From contig NZ_JADBGF010000001.1 in the NCBI RefSeq assembly GCF_014873495.1, positions 7,564,001 through 7,628,000 on the forward strand: a stretch of 64,000 bases of DNA, in the 5' to 3' direction. The DNA is from Streptomyces stelliscabiei (GTDB lineage: Bacteria; Actinomycetota; Actinomycetes; Streptomycetales; Streptomycetaceae). Shown piece by piece: positions 57,734-64,000 of the stretch. Under the pieces are notes generated by a model. It was given only the letters and a program-made list of their open reading frames with translations. It was not told where the DNA came from and did no database searches. Numbering within the stretch: the first letter of the stretch is position 1; each line of letters starts with the position of its first letter. The position numbers and the translations under genes were made by a program.

Positions 57734-58693
57734 GTGACACGTAGAACGGACTGGGGCGAGTACGCATACCCCAGTGCCCCCGAGAGCCGGGGGCGCGGGG
57801 GTACCGGCGAGGGCACCGGGGAAGCCGGCGCGGACGGGTACGGATCCGGGCCGCACGACGACACACCGTCGTACGGCACGGACACACCGCCCGGCGGTGC
57901 GCCTGTCGACGGCGAGCCCCACGGCGACCAGTCGTACGACGGCGACGGCCGGGGCGGCGGTGGCGTCGGTCGGCGGGCGGACGAGGCGCGCTTCGGTGCG
58001 GGCTCGACCGCCGGCACCCGTCGACGCGGCGACGGCGCCTCGCGCGGTGCGGGCGGTGACGCGCGAGGGGGGCGCGGTGGCCGCAGCGGTCGACGGCGCG
58101 GCTTCGGGGAATCGGGCGACGGCCCGGACGGCGGGGGGCCACAGGACGGGGGTTCGTCTTTCTCGTCGAGGGCCGAGAAGGGGGAGTCCTCAGGGGACCC
58201 GGCTGAGCGGGCACGCGGGATCTGCCTGCGCCTGCTCACCGGGACCCCGCGTACCCGCAAGCAACTGGCGGACGCCCTGCACAAACGCGAGATCCCCGAG
58301 GACGTGGCGGAGGAGGTGCTGTCGCGGTTCGAAGAGGTCGGGCTGATCAACGACGGCGCGTTCGCGGACGCCTGGGTGGAGTCCCGGCACCACGGCCGGG
58401 GGCTGGCCAGACGAGCTCTCGCCCGGGAGCTGCGTACCAAGGGCGTCGACTCGACACTGATCGACGAGGCCGTGTCCCAGCTCGACTCCGATCAGGAGGA
58501 GACCACCGCACGCGAGCTGGTCGCCCGCAAGCTGCGCTCCACCCGTGGCCTCGACCGCGACAAACGCCTCCGCCGGCTCGCAGGCATGCTCGCCCGCAAG
58601 GGTTACTCCGAGGGCATGGCCCTCCGCGTGGTCCGGCAGGCGCTGGAGGAGGAGGGGGAGGACACGGAGGGGCTGGAGGGCGAGGGGTACTGA
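57734..58693 (+). CDS. recX: RecX, regulator of RecA, with a long glycine-rich N-terminus
   Basis: Inhibits or caps RecA filaments. The 319 residues split into an N-terminal Gly/Asp/Arg-rich low-complexity region (1-155) and a RecX domain of three-helix repeats (about 160-305: ICLRLLTGTPRTRKQLADALHKR, GLINDGAFADAWVESRHHGRGLARRALARELR, LRRLAGMLARKGY). GTG 57734 lies three bases after recA, so the pair is cotranscribed and SOS-induced. E. coli RecX has no such extension. Confidence 0.93.
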   Translation: MTRRTDWGEYAYPSAPESRGRGGTGEGTGEAGADGYGSGPHDDTPSYGTDTPPGGAPVDGEPHGDQSYDGDGRGGGGVGRRADEARFGAGSTAGTRRRGDGASRGAGGDARGGRGGRSGRRRGFGESGDGPDGGGPQDGGSSFSSRAEKGESSGDPAERARGICLRLLTGTPRTRKQLADALHKREIPEDVAEEVLSRFEEVGLINDGAFADAWVESRHHGRGLARRALARELRTKGVDSTLIDEAVSQLDSDQEETTARELVARKLRSTRGLDRDKRLRRLAGMLARKGYSEGMALRVVRQALEEEGEDTEGLEGEGY

Positions 58694-58817
58694 GCCGAGA
58701 GGCGCAGGGCTGAGCCGAGGCCACGGAGCCAGGACGTCGGGGACGGCATGGGGAGGGGGCGGATCCTCCCGGTGACACCAGAGCGTTCGGGCCGCGCGGG
58801 CCCCTCGGGGGCTGGGC

Positions 58818-59357
58818 TCACTGCCAGTCGGCGGGGCGCTCCACATGCTCCAGGCGCAGCACCTGTCCCGTGCGGCTGTAGCGGCGGATACGGGGGAGGG
58901 GCGGGTAGTAGGCGTGGACCGAGATCGCGTGTTCCTCGGTGGACTCGTTGAGCACCTCGTGGACGTGGTGGCGTCCGAAGGAGCGGCCCTTGCCGGCGGA
59001 CAACTGCCGTTCGCGGTCGACGCCTTCGGTGAGTTCGAGGGTCTTCCAGCCGTCGGTGGGCAGCCGGGCGGCGAGCGAGTACTCCTTGAGCGCACCCGCG
59101 GCGGTGACGAAGGCGCCCACCGAGTCGGCGTGGTCGTGCCAGCCGGTACCGGTGCCGGGAGGCCAGCCGATGAGCCAGGCCTCGCTGCCACCGGGGCCTT
59201 CGAGCCGCACCCACGTGCGGCCCTCCGGATCGAGCGGGAGCGAGGCGATCAGCTCGCCGTCGGCGGCCGTCCGACGCGCGAAGTCGAGCAGTTCCGCCTG
59301 AGTGGGACCGGAGAGGGTGGGGGCGGAGGCGGGGGGAACAACGGGGGACACAGACAC
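58818..59357 (-). CDS. Cysteine dioxygenase
   Basis: An iron cupin that oxidises L-cysteine to cysteine sulfinate. The 179-residue protein has iron ligands His74 and His76 in TGWHDHADSVGAF and His133 in RHHVHEVLN, plus the catalytic His148 and Tyr150/151 pair in SVHAYYPPL. GTG 59357 follows AGGACGG at about six bases. The open frame runs further upstream through a spacer that carries a separate Cys-rich leader ORF in another frame, so an earlier start is unlikely. The FAD monooxygenase gene lies upstream on the same strand. Confidence 0.88.
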   Translation of the reverse strand: MSVSPVVPPASAPTLSGPTQAELLDFARRTAADGELIASLPLDPEGRTWVRLEGPGGSEAWLIGWPPGTGTGWHDHADSVGAFVTAAGALKEYSLAARLPTDGWKTLELTEGVDRERQLSAGKGRSFGRHHVHEVLNESTEEHAISVHAYYPPLPRIRRYSRTGQVLRLEHVERPADWQ

Positions 59358-59448
59358 GGGTACCGTCCTGAAGTGCGTTCGCTCGGAAAGCGCGCGGAGC
59401 ACACGGGTGGCGCGCGCGGAGGGCGAAGGGATGCCGAGGGATGCGAGT

Positions 59449-59496
59449 TCAGCAGGACGGACGACACACGCAGCCCGCATAGCGGACGAGGTCCAT
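59449..59496 (-). CDS. Cys-rich leader peptide upstream of cysteine dioxygenase
   Basis: A 15-codon ORF, MDLVRYAGCVCRPSC, with three Cys codons in its last seven, the final one directly before TGA. The ATG at 59496 is preceded by GGAGGG five bases away. It ends 91 bases before the cysteine dioxygenase start. Size, position, ribosome-binding site and cysteine content fit a ribosome-stalling leader that reads Cys-tRNA supply. I found it by translating the minus strand by hand; function is inference. Confidence 0.65.
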   Translation of the reverse strand: MDLVRYAGCVCRPSC

Positions 59497-59572
59497 ATGG
59501 ACCCTCCGCCACAGGCGCGTCGAGGTGTCGGTCACGGACCGGAGTAGACCATGACTGCGCGGAGCGGTCAAC

Positions 59573-59606
59573 TGACCGTCACTATGTGGACACACAGTGA
59601 CGGTCA
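59573..59606 (-). terminator. Stem-loop after the FAD monooxygenase gene
   Basis: tgaccgtcact (59573-59583) pairs with agtgacggtca (59596-59606). After one mismatch the stem continues with tgtg/caca. No T-run follows. It also lies just upstream of the cysteine dioxygenase leader promoter region, so it could instead be an operator. Confidence 0.6.
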
Positions 59607-59637
59607 CCACCTCCGGCCGGCCCGGGTCCGGAGCGCT

Positions 59638-61329
59638 TCAGTGCGAACCCGATGCCGCCCCGGTCGTCTCGGACTGCTGCTCCGCCACGCCCAGCGTCGC
59701 CGCTGCCGCCGTGTACAGGTCGGCCGGGCGGACACCGCTCAGGGCGGTGACCAGGTATCCGTCGGGGCGGACGAGGAGAACGGTGTGGGCGCCCGCGCCC
59801 GGGTACGCCTCGGCGACCAACAGCTCGGCGGGATGCGGCAGGGCGGAGACGGCGGCGGCCAGGCGGGGCATGATCCCGGCGCTCATCCAGTGCTTGCGTT
59901 CCCACACCCCGGTACCCGGCGCGACGAGCACCACCAGGAGTGCCCCGCGTCCGAGCCGGTCCCGCAGTGGCACGAAGGAGCCGTCCTCAGCGGTCACCTC
60001 CACGTCCACGACCTGGGTGCCCGGCAGCGTGTCGATCGGCGTCTCCCCGTCGGCGGGTGGAGGCATGAGCGGAGAGCCGGAGTACGCCCCCGGCGCACCC
60101 AGCGCCCCGCGGCCCAGGTGTCCGTCCGAGAGCAGCGCGTCGTGGCCTCGGGAGGAGCCGGGGACGTACGAGCGCAGCCCCTTGCCGCCACGCAGCAGGG
60201 GCAGCACCTGGTCGGCGGCGCGCAGCCGGGTGGCGACGACCGCGCGCCGCTCCGCCTGGTAGCTGTCCAGCAGGGCTTCGTGCGGGCCGTGGTGCCAGGC
60301 CAGAGCGAGTTTCCAGGCGAGGTTGTCGGCGTCGCGCAGGCCCTCGTCGAGGCCCTGGGTGCCGAGCGCACCGAGCAGATGCGCGGCGTCCCCGGCCAGG
60401 AAGACCCGCCCGACCCGCCACCGCCGGGCGAGCCGGTGGTGCACGGTGTGGACACCGGTGTCGAGCAGGTCGTACGGCGGTGTGGAGCCGCCCGTCCAGC
60501 CGGCCAGGGTCTCGCGGACACGGGCCACGAGGAGTTCGGGCGTCACGAGGTCCTTGCCCGGTGGCAGGAGCCAGTCCAGGCGCCAGACCTCGCCGGCGAG
60601 CGGCCGTGCGGTGATCTCCCCGCCGGACGGGCCCGAGGTGCGCCACGGCGGCATGCGGTGCAGCAACGCTTCGCCGGGCCAGGGGAGTTCCGCACGCAGT
60701 GCCGCCACCGCGTGCCGTTCCACCGCCGTACGGCCGGGGAAGCGGATGTCCTGGAGCTTGCGGACCGTCGAGCGAGGGCCGTCGCAGCCCACCAGGTAAC
60801 TGCCCCGCCACCAGGTGCTCTTGGGGCCGCGGGTGTGGGCCGTGACGCCGGACTTCTCCTGCTCGATCGCGTCGAGCCGGCTCTCCACCGCGACCTTGAC
60901 GAGCCGCTCGCCGACGATGGCCTCGCGCAGGGCGGCGGTCAGGACGTGCTGGGCGATGTGGAGCGGCGGGAGGTCGGCGGAGCCCTCGACGACCTCCTCC
61001 GGGCCGCCGCGACCCCCCTTCGAGCCCTCCCGGGGCGGAGCGTCCTTGTCCTCGAAGCCGGCCTCGTCGAACCGGACCCGACGCATCACCTGCTTGCGCC
61101 GCATCGACCGCCATCCGGCCCAGCGGCGGCCGGACCGGGAGAGCGGGACGCCGGACAATCGTTCCAGCAGCGCGGCGGTGTCCTCGTTCAGAACCACGGT
61201 CCGCGCGAGCCGCTGCTCGTCCTTGCCCGGACCCTCGTCGAGGACCACGGACGGCACCTCCTGCCGCGCCAGCGCCAGGGCGAGCGTGAGCCCCACGGGC
61301 CCCGCTCCGACGATGATCACCGGATCCAC
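59638..61329 (-). CDS. FAD-dependent aromatic-type monooxygenase
   Basis: A 563-residue class A flavoprotein monooxygenase. The FAD Rossmann loop VGAGPVGLTLALALA is near residue 5, the DG motif YLVGCDGPRSTVR near 190, and the GD motif VFLAGDAAHLLGALGTQGLDEGLRDADNLAWKL near 320. A C-terminal thioredoxin-like domain (about 450-560) is as in phenol hydroxylase/polyketide hydroxylase relatives. A 30-residue Lys/Gly/Glu-rich insertion near 100 is unusual. GTG 61329 follows CAGGGGG. There are no neighbouring catabolic or biosynthetic genes, so the substrate is unknown. It lies between cysteine dioxygenase and gluD. Confidence 0.88.
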   Translation of the reverse strand: MDPVIIVGAGPVGLTLALALARQEVPSVVLDEGPGKDEQRLARTVVLNEDTAALLERLSGVPLSRSGRRWAGWRSMRRKQVMRRVRFDEAGFEDKDAPPREGSKGGRGGPEEVVEGSADLPPLHIAQHVLTAALREAIVGERLVKVAVESRLDAIEQEKSGVTAHTRGPKSTWWRGSYLVGCDGPRSTVRKLQDIRFPGRTAVERHAVAALRAELPWPGEALLHRMPPWRTSGPSGGEITARPLAGEVWRLDWLLPPGKDLVTPELLVARVRETLAGWTGGSTPPYDLLDTGVHTVHHRLARRWRVGRVFLAGDAAHLLGALGTQGLDEGLRDADNLAWKLALAWHHGPHEALLDSYQAERRAVVATRLRAADQVLPLLRGGKGLRSYVPGSSRGHDALLSDGHLGRGALGAPGAYSGSPLMPPPADGETPIDTLPGTQVVDVEVTAEDGSFVPLRDRLGRGALLVVLVAPGTGVWERKHWMSAGIMPRLAAAVSALPHPAELLVAEAYPGAGAHTVLLVRPDGYLVTALSGVRPADLYTAAAATLGVAEQQSETTGAASGSH

Positions 61330-61446
61330 GGCGCGGCGCCCCCTGCCCGACGTGACGTCCCGGCGGACGTGGGTGAACAGAAAGTTGGAGCAGGGTGCAC
61401 GATCACAGAACGTATGCAACCCATTGCCGGTGCTTGCGTCAAGTGA

Positions 61447-61480
61447 CGGAGGGCAGTGGCGATCATGCCACTGCCCTCCG
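61447..61480 (-). terminator. Terminator after gluD
   Basis: A 14-bp perfect stem (cggagggcagtggc with gccactgccctccg) with a 6-nt loop, 47 bases past the gluD stop. Confidence 0.92.
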
Positions 61481-61527
61481 GGGAACGAATCGGGGGACAT
61501 CCTGGGCGGATGTCACCTGATCATCTG

Positions 61528-62412
61528 TCAGGTTCCCCCACCCGCGCCGGTCGCCGCGGTGCCCTGAACCGTCTCGGGAGCGAGAACCGCGCCGGTCGAC
61601 TTCTTGGCCCGCCGCAGCCGCTGCTCCAGCCAGCTCGCGAAGGTGGTGATGATGAAGTTCAGGACGATGTAGATGATCGCGACGACGACGAAACTGGGCA
61701 CGACGTTGGCGTACACCGCCGCCAGCGTCGCGCGTCCGCTGAGCAGTTCGGTGAACCCGATCATCACGCCGCCGAGGGCGGTGTCCTTCACGATGACCAC
61801 GAGCTGGCTGACGATGGCAGGCAGCATCACCGTGACGGCCTGCGGCAGCAGGATGGAGGACATCGTCTGGCCCTTGCGCAGACCGATCGCCTGGGCGGCC
61901 TCCGTCTGGCCCTTGGGGAGGGCGAGGATGCCGGCGCGCACGACCTCGGCGAGGACCGAGGCGTTGTACAGCACCAGACCGGTGACGACCGCGTAGAGCT
62001 GCCGTTGCTCGGTGGTGACTTCAAACGAGCGAGCGATGACCTCGTTGGCGAACAGCATCAGCAGCAGGACCGGGATGGCCCGGAAGAACTCGACCACCGC
62101 ACCGGCCGGGATGCGGACCCACAGGTGGTCGGAGAGGCGCGCGATGCCGAAGAGGGCACCGAGGGGCAGGGCGATCACGATGGAGAGCGCCATGGCCTTG
62201 AGCGTGTTGGCGAGACCGGGCAGCAGGTACGTCGTCCAGGCCTCGGAGGTGAAGAACGGCTTCCAGAGCCGCCACTCCAGCTGGTTCCTGCTGTCCAGCG
62301 CTCCCCAGAGCCACCACGCGAGGAGGGCCAGCAGAACGACGAAGACCACCGTGAAGATCACGTTGCGCCGTTTGGCCCGGGGGCCGGGGGCGTCGTAGAG
62401 AACAGAACTCAT
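61528..62412 (-). CDS. gluD: Glutamate ABC transporter permease
   Basis: One of two inner-membrane permeases of the GluABCD importer. The 294 residues hold a first helix after an N-terminal tail, then the HisMQ-type core and the EAA loop GQTEAAQAIGLRKGQTMSSILLPQA near 190, which contacts the ATPase. The Ala/Thr/Gly-rich C-terminus is disordered. ATG 62412 overlaps the gluC stop by four bases. Confidence 0.93.
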   Translation of the reverse strand: MSSVLYDAPGPRAKRRNVIFTVVFVVLLALLAWWLWGALDSRNQLEWRLWKPFFTSEAWTTYLLPGLANTLKAMALSIVIALPLGALFGIARLSDHLWVRIPAGAVVEFFRAIPVLLLMLFANEVIARSFEVTTEQRQLYAVVTGLVLYNASVLAEVVRAGILALPKGQTEAAQAIGLRKGQTMSSILLPQAVTVMLPAIVSQLVVIVKDTALGGVMIGFTELLSGRATLAAVYANVVPSFVVVAIIYIVLNFIITTFASWLEQRLRRAKKSTGAVLAPETVQGTAATGAGGGT

Positions 62413-63086
62413 CGCTTCACCGCCAGTCGCTTGCTCAGCCAGCCGAGGATCAGGCCGGTGGGCAGGGTCAGAACAACGAATCCGAAGGCGAAGATCGCGC
62501 CGATGAGCAGGGTCTGGGCCTCCTTCTCGATCATGCCCTTCATGAGGTAGGCGGCTTCCCACACACCGATCGCCGCGGCCACGGTCGTATTCTTGGTCAG
62601 CGCGATCAGCACGTTGGCCAGCGGTCCGATGACCGCGCGGAACGCCTGCGGCAGCACGATGAGGCCGAGGACCTGGGTGAAGCTCAGTCCGATGGCGCGA
62701 GCCGCCTCCGCCTGGCCGACGGGCACGGTGTTGATGCCCGAGCGCAGCGCCTCACAGACGAACGCCGCGGTGTAGGCCACGAAACCGAGAATGGCGAGCC
62801 GAAAGGCCGTGGCCTTGACGTCGTTGCCCGCACCCATCGTCACGCGGAAGATGTCGGCGAGGCCGAGCGAGGCGAAGACGATGATGACGGTCAGCGGGAT
62901 GTTCCGCACGACGTTCACATAGACGGTGCCGAAGCCGCGCATCAGCGGTACGGGGCTCACGCGCATGGCCGCGAGCAGCGTCCCCCAGATCAGGGAGCCG
63001 ATGGCTGAGAAGACGGTGAGCTTGACCGTCATCCAGAACGCACCCAAGAGGGTTGGGTCGTTGTAGTTTGAAAGGAAGTCGAACAC
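62409..63086 (-). CDS. gluC: Glutamate ABC transporter permease
   Basis: The second permease of the importer, 225 residues. Several transmembrane helices and the EAA loop GQAEAARAIGLSFTQVLGLIVLPQA near 125 are present. The GTG start at 63086 (FDFLSNYNDPTLLGAF) matches the family. Coupled to gluD by a four-base overlap. Confidence 0.93.
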   Translation of the reverse strand: MFDFLSNYNDPTLLGAFWMTVKLTVFSAIGSLIWGTLLAAMRVSPVPLMRGFGTVYVNVVRNIPLTVIIVFASLGLADIFRVTMGAGNDVKATAFRLAILGFVAYTAAFVCEALRSGINTVPVGQAEAARAIGLSFTQVLGLIVLPQAFRAVIGPLANVLIALTKNTTVAAAIGVWEAAYLMKGMIEKEAQTLLIGAIFAFGFVVLTLPTGLILGWLSKRLAVKR

Positions 63087-63133
63087 TGTCTCCCGCGCTT
63101 CCGGGTGTGTGGCGTACGAGGCAGGCGACGCAC

Positions 63134-63176
63134 CGCGCCGCCGCCTCTACCGCACTGTGCGGCGGGCGGCGGCGCG
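63134..63176 (-). promoter_or_regulatory. G+C-rich hairpin between gluB and gluC
   Basis: cgcgccgccgcc (63134-63145) pairs with ggcggcggcgcg (63165-63176). In binding-protein operons, such stems after the binding-protein gene often stabilise its mRNA or dampen readthrough into permease genes. Confidence 0.75.
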
Positions 63177-63209
63177 ACTACGAGAACCGCGCTGAGTGCG
63201 GATGTCCGC

Positions 63210-64000
63210 TTACTTGATGTCGCCGATCTTCGGGGCCGGCTCGTTCTTGTAGTCCGCCGGGCCGAAGTTCTCCTTGACCGCGGTCTCCCAGGCACCGTCG
63301 CTGACCATCTTCTCCAGGGCGGAGTTGATCTTGTCGACGGTCGCCTTGTCGCCCTTCTTGACACCGATGCCGTAGTTCTCGTTGCTGAGCTTCAGGCCCG
63401 CGAGCTTGAACTGGCCCTTGTAGTTGTCCTGCGCGGCGAAGCCCGCGAGGATCGAGTCGTCGGTGGTGACCGCGTCCACGGCGCCGCTCTGCAGACCGGC
63501 GATGCACTCCGAGTAGCCGCCGTACTCCTTCAGCTGAGCCTTCGGAGCGATGTCCTTCTTGACGTTCTCGGCCGAGGTGGAGCCGGTCACCGAGCAGAGG
63601 GTCTTGCCGTTGAGGTCCGTGCCCTTGCTGATGTCGGAGTCGGCCTTCACCAGCAGGTCCTGGTGGGCCAGCAGGTAGGGACCGGCGAAGTCGACCAGCT
63701 TCTTGCGCTCGTCGTTGATCGAGTAGGTGGCCGCGATGAACTTGACGTCGCCACGGGCCAGCGCGTTCTCACGGTCCGCGCTCTTGGTCTCGACGAACTC
63801 GATCTGCTTGGGCTCGTAGCCGAGCTCCTTCGCCACGTACGTCGCCACGTCCACGTCGAAGCCGGAGAAGGAACCGTCGGGGTTCTTCAGGCCGAGACCT
63901 GGCTGGTCGTACTTGATGCCGATCTTGATCTTGTCGCCGCCACCGGAACCGGAGCCCGAGCCGCTCTCGTTGCTGCTGTCGTCGCCACCACAGGCGGTGG
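63210..64000 (-). CDS. gluB: Glutamate-binding lipoprotein, N-terminus outside window
   Basis: The extracellular solute receptor of the importer, running off the window end. About 263 residues are visible. They start at the lipobox (TACGG, with Cys as the lipid-attachment residue), followed by a Gly/Ser linker. The SBP family 3 domain shows KIGIKYDQPGLGLKNPDG, GFDVDVATYVAKELG, FIAATYSINDERKKLVDFAGPYL and VTTDDSILAGF. Ends PAPKIGDIK. The remainder of the signal peptide, and presumably gluA, lie beyond 64000. Confidence 0.92.
   Translation of the reverse strand, partial: TACGGDDSSNESGSGSGSGGGDKIKIGIKYDQPGLGLKNPDGSFSGFDVDVATYVAKELGYEPKQIEFVETKSADRENALARGDVKFIAATYSINDERKKLVDFAGPYLLAHQDLLVKADSDISKGTDLNGKTLCSVTGSTSAENVKKDIAPKAQLKEYGGYSECIAGLQSGAVDAVTTDDSILAGFAAQDNYKGQFKLAGLKLSNENYGIGVKKGDKATVDKINSALEKMVSDGAWETAVKENFGPADYKNEPAPKIGDIK

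Noticed and set aside
59358..59480. N-terminal extension of cysteine dioxygenase
   Set aside because: The extension is not cupin-like, and the same bases carry the Cys leader ORF and a ribosome-binding site for the shorter start.

Overview
The window is high-G+C actinobacterial chromosome, almost certainly Streptomyces. Evidence: the 16S sequence type, GTG/TTG starts, very high third-position G+C, and a gene order (ribF, rpsO-pnp, dapB, thyX, dapA, rnj, osaCAB, ftsK, pgsA-cinA-clgR, dpsB, recA-recX, gluBCD) that matches my memory of the S. coelicolor SCO5711-SCO5776 region. It is core chromosome. I see no insertion sequence, prophage, CRISPR array or biosynthetic cluster.

Layout. 1-2889: the end of an unrecognised all-helical protein, then ribF. 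3021-7688 (minus): a very long Pro/Ala-rich MinD-like ATPase of EspI type, a repeat-bearing spacer and a DUF397 protein. As I recall the S. coelicolor map, an ESX (type VII) secretion cluster lies here; none of its core genes is present. 8177-19145 (mostly plus): rpsO, pnp, an M16 protease, dapB, two small membrane proteins, thyX, dapA and RNase J, so RNA decay is interleaved with diaminopimelate/lysine and thymidylate synthesis. thyX carries an in-frame 303-residue intein. 19146-24880: a complete 16S-23S-5S operon with leader, spacer and terminator. 24925-25804: a degenerate PLP aminotransferase-like gene and tRNA-Thr(GGT).

25854-35488: the osmoadaptation locus. osaC (anti-sigma kinase/PP2C phosphatase) diverges from osaA (soluble hybrid kinase with ten tandem 92-residue HAMP-type repeats), followed by osaB. 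35697-43759: ftsK, a RodZ-like protein, rimO-pgsA-cinA, clgR and dpsB. 44020-51005: a small membrane protein facing lhr-nei-SDR. 51237-56237: an AraC regulator, azlCD, a toroid-fold protein, a DUF3046 protein and an AI-2E family exporter. 56413-58693: SOS-boxed recA-recX. 58818-64000 (minus): cysteine dioxygenase preceded by a tiny Cys-rich leader ORF, an FAD monooxygenase, and the glutamate ABC transporter genes gluB (cut by the window end), gluC and gluD.

Most notable signals: (1) the ThyX intein, placed inside the enzyme's signature motif and containing both an AP2-like domain and an HNH endonuclease; (2) a 15-codon Cys leader peptide ahead of the cysteine dioxygenase gene, suggesting cysteine-sensing control of cysteine breakdown; (3) a conserved-looking aminotransferase remnant with no catalytic lysine segment beside the rRNA operon; (4) an apparent ESX-less configuration that keeps the EspI-like ATPase and has a tandem-repeat array in the gap; (5) structured RNA leaders at rpsO-pnp and at the RNase J gene. 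Start codons were chosen by Shine-Dalgarno position and remembered homologues. No database search was possible, so family names rest on motifs and memory.
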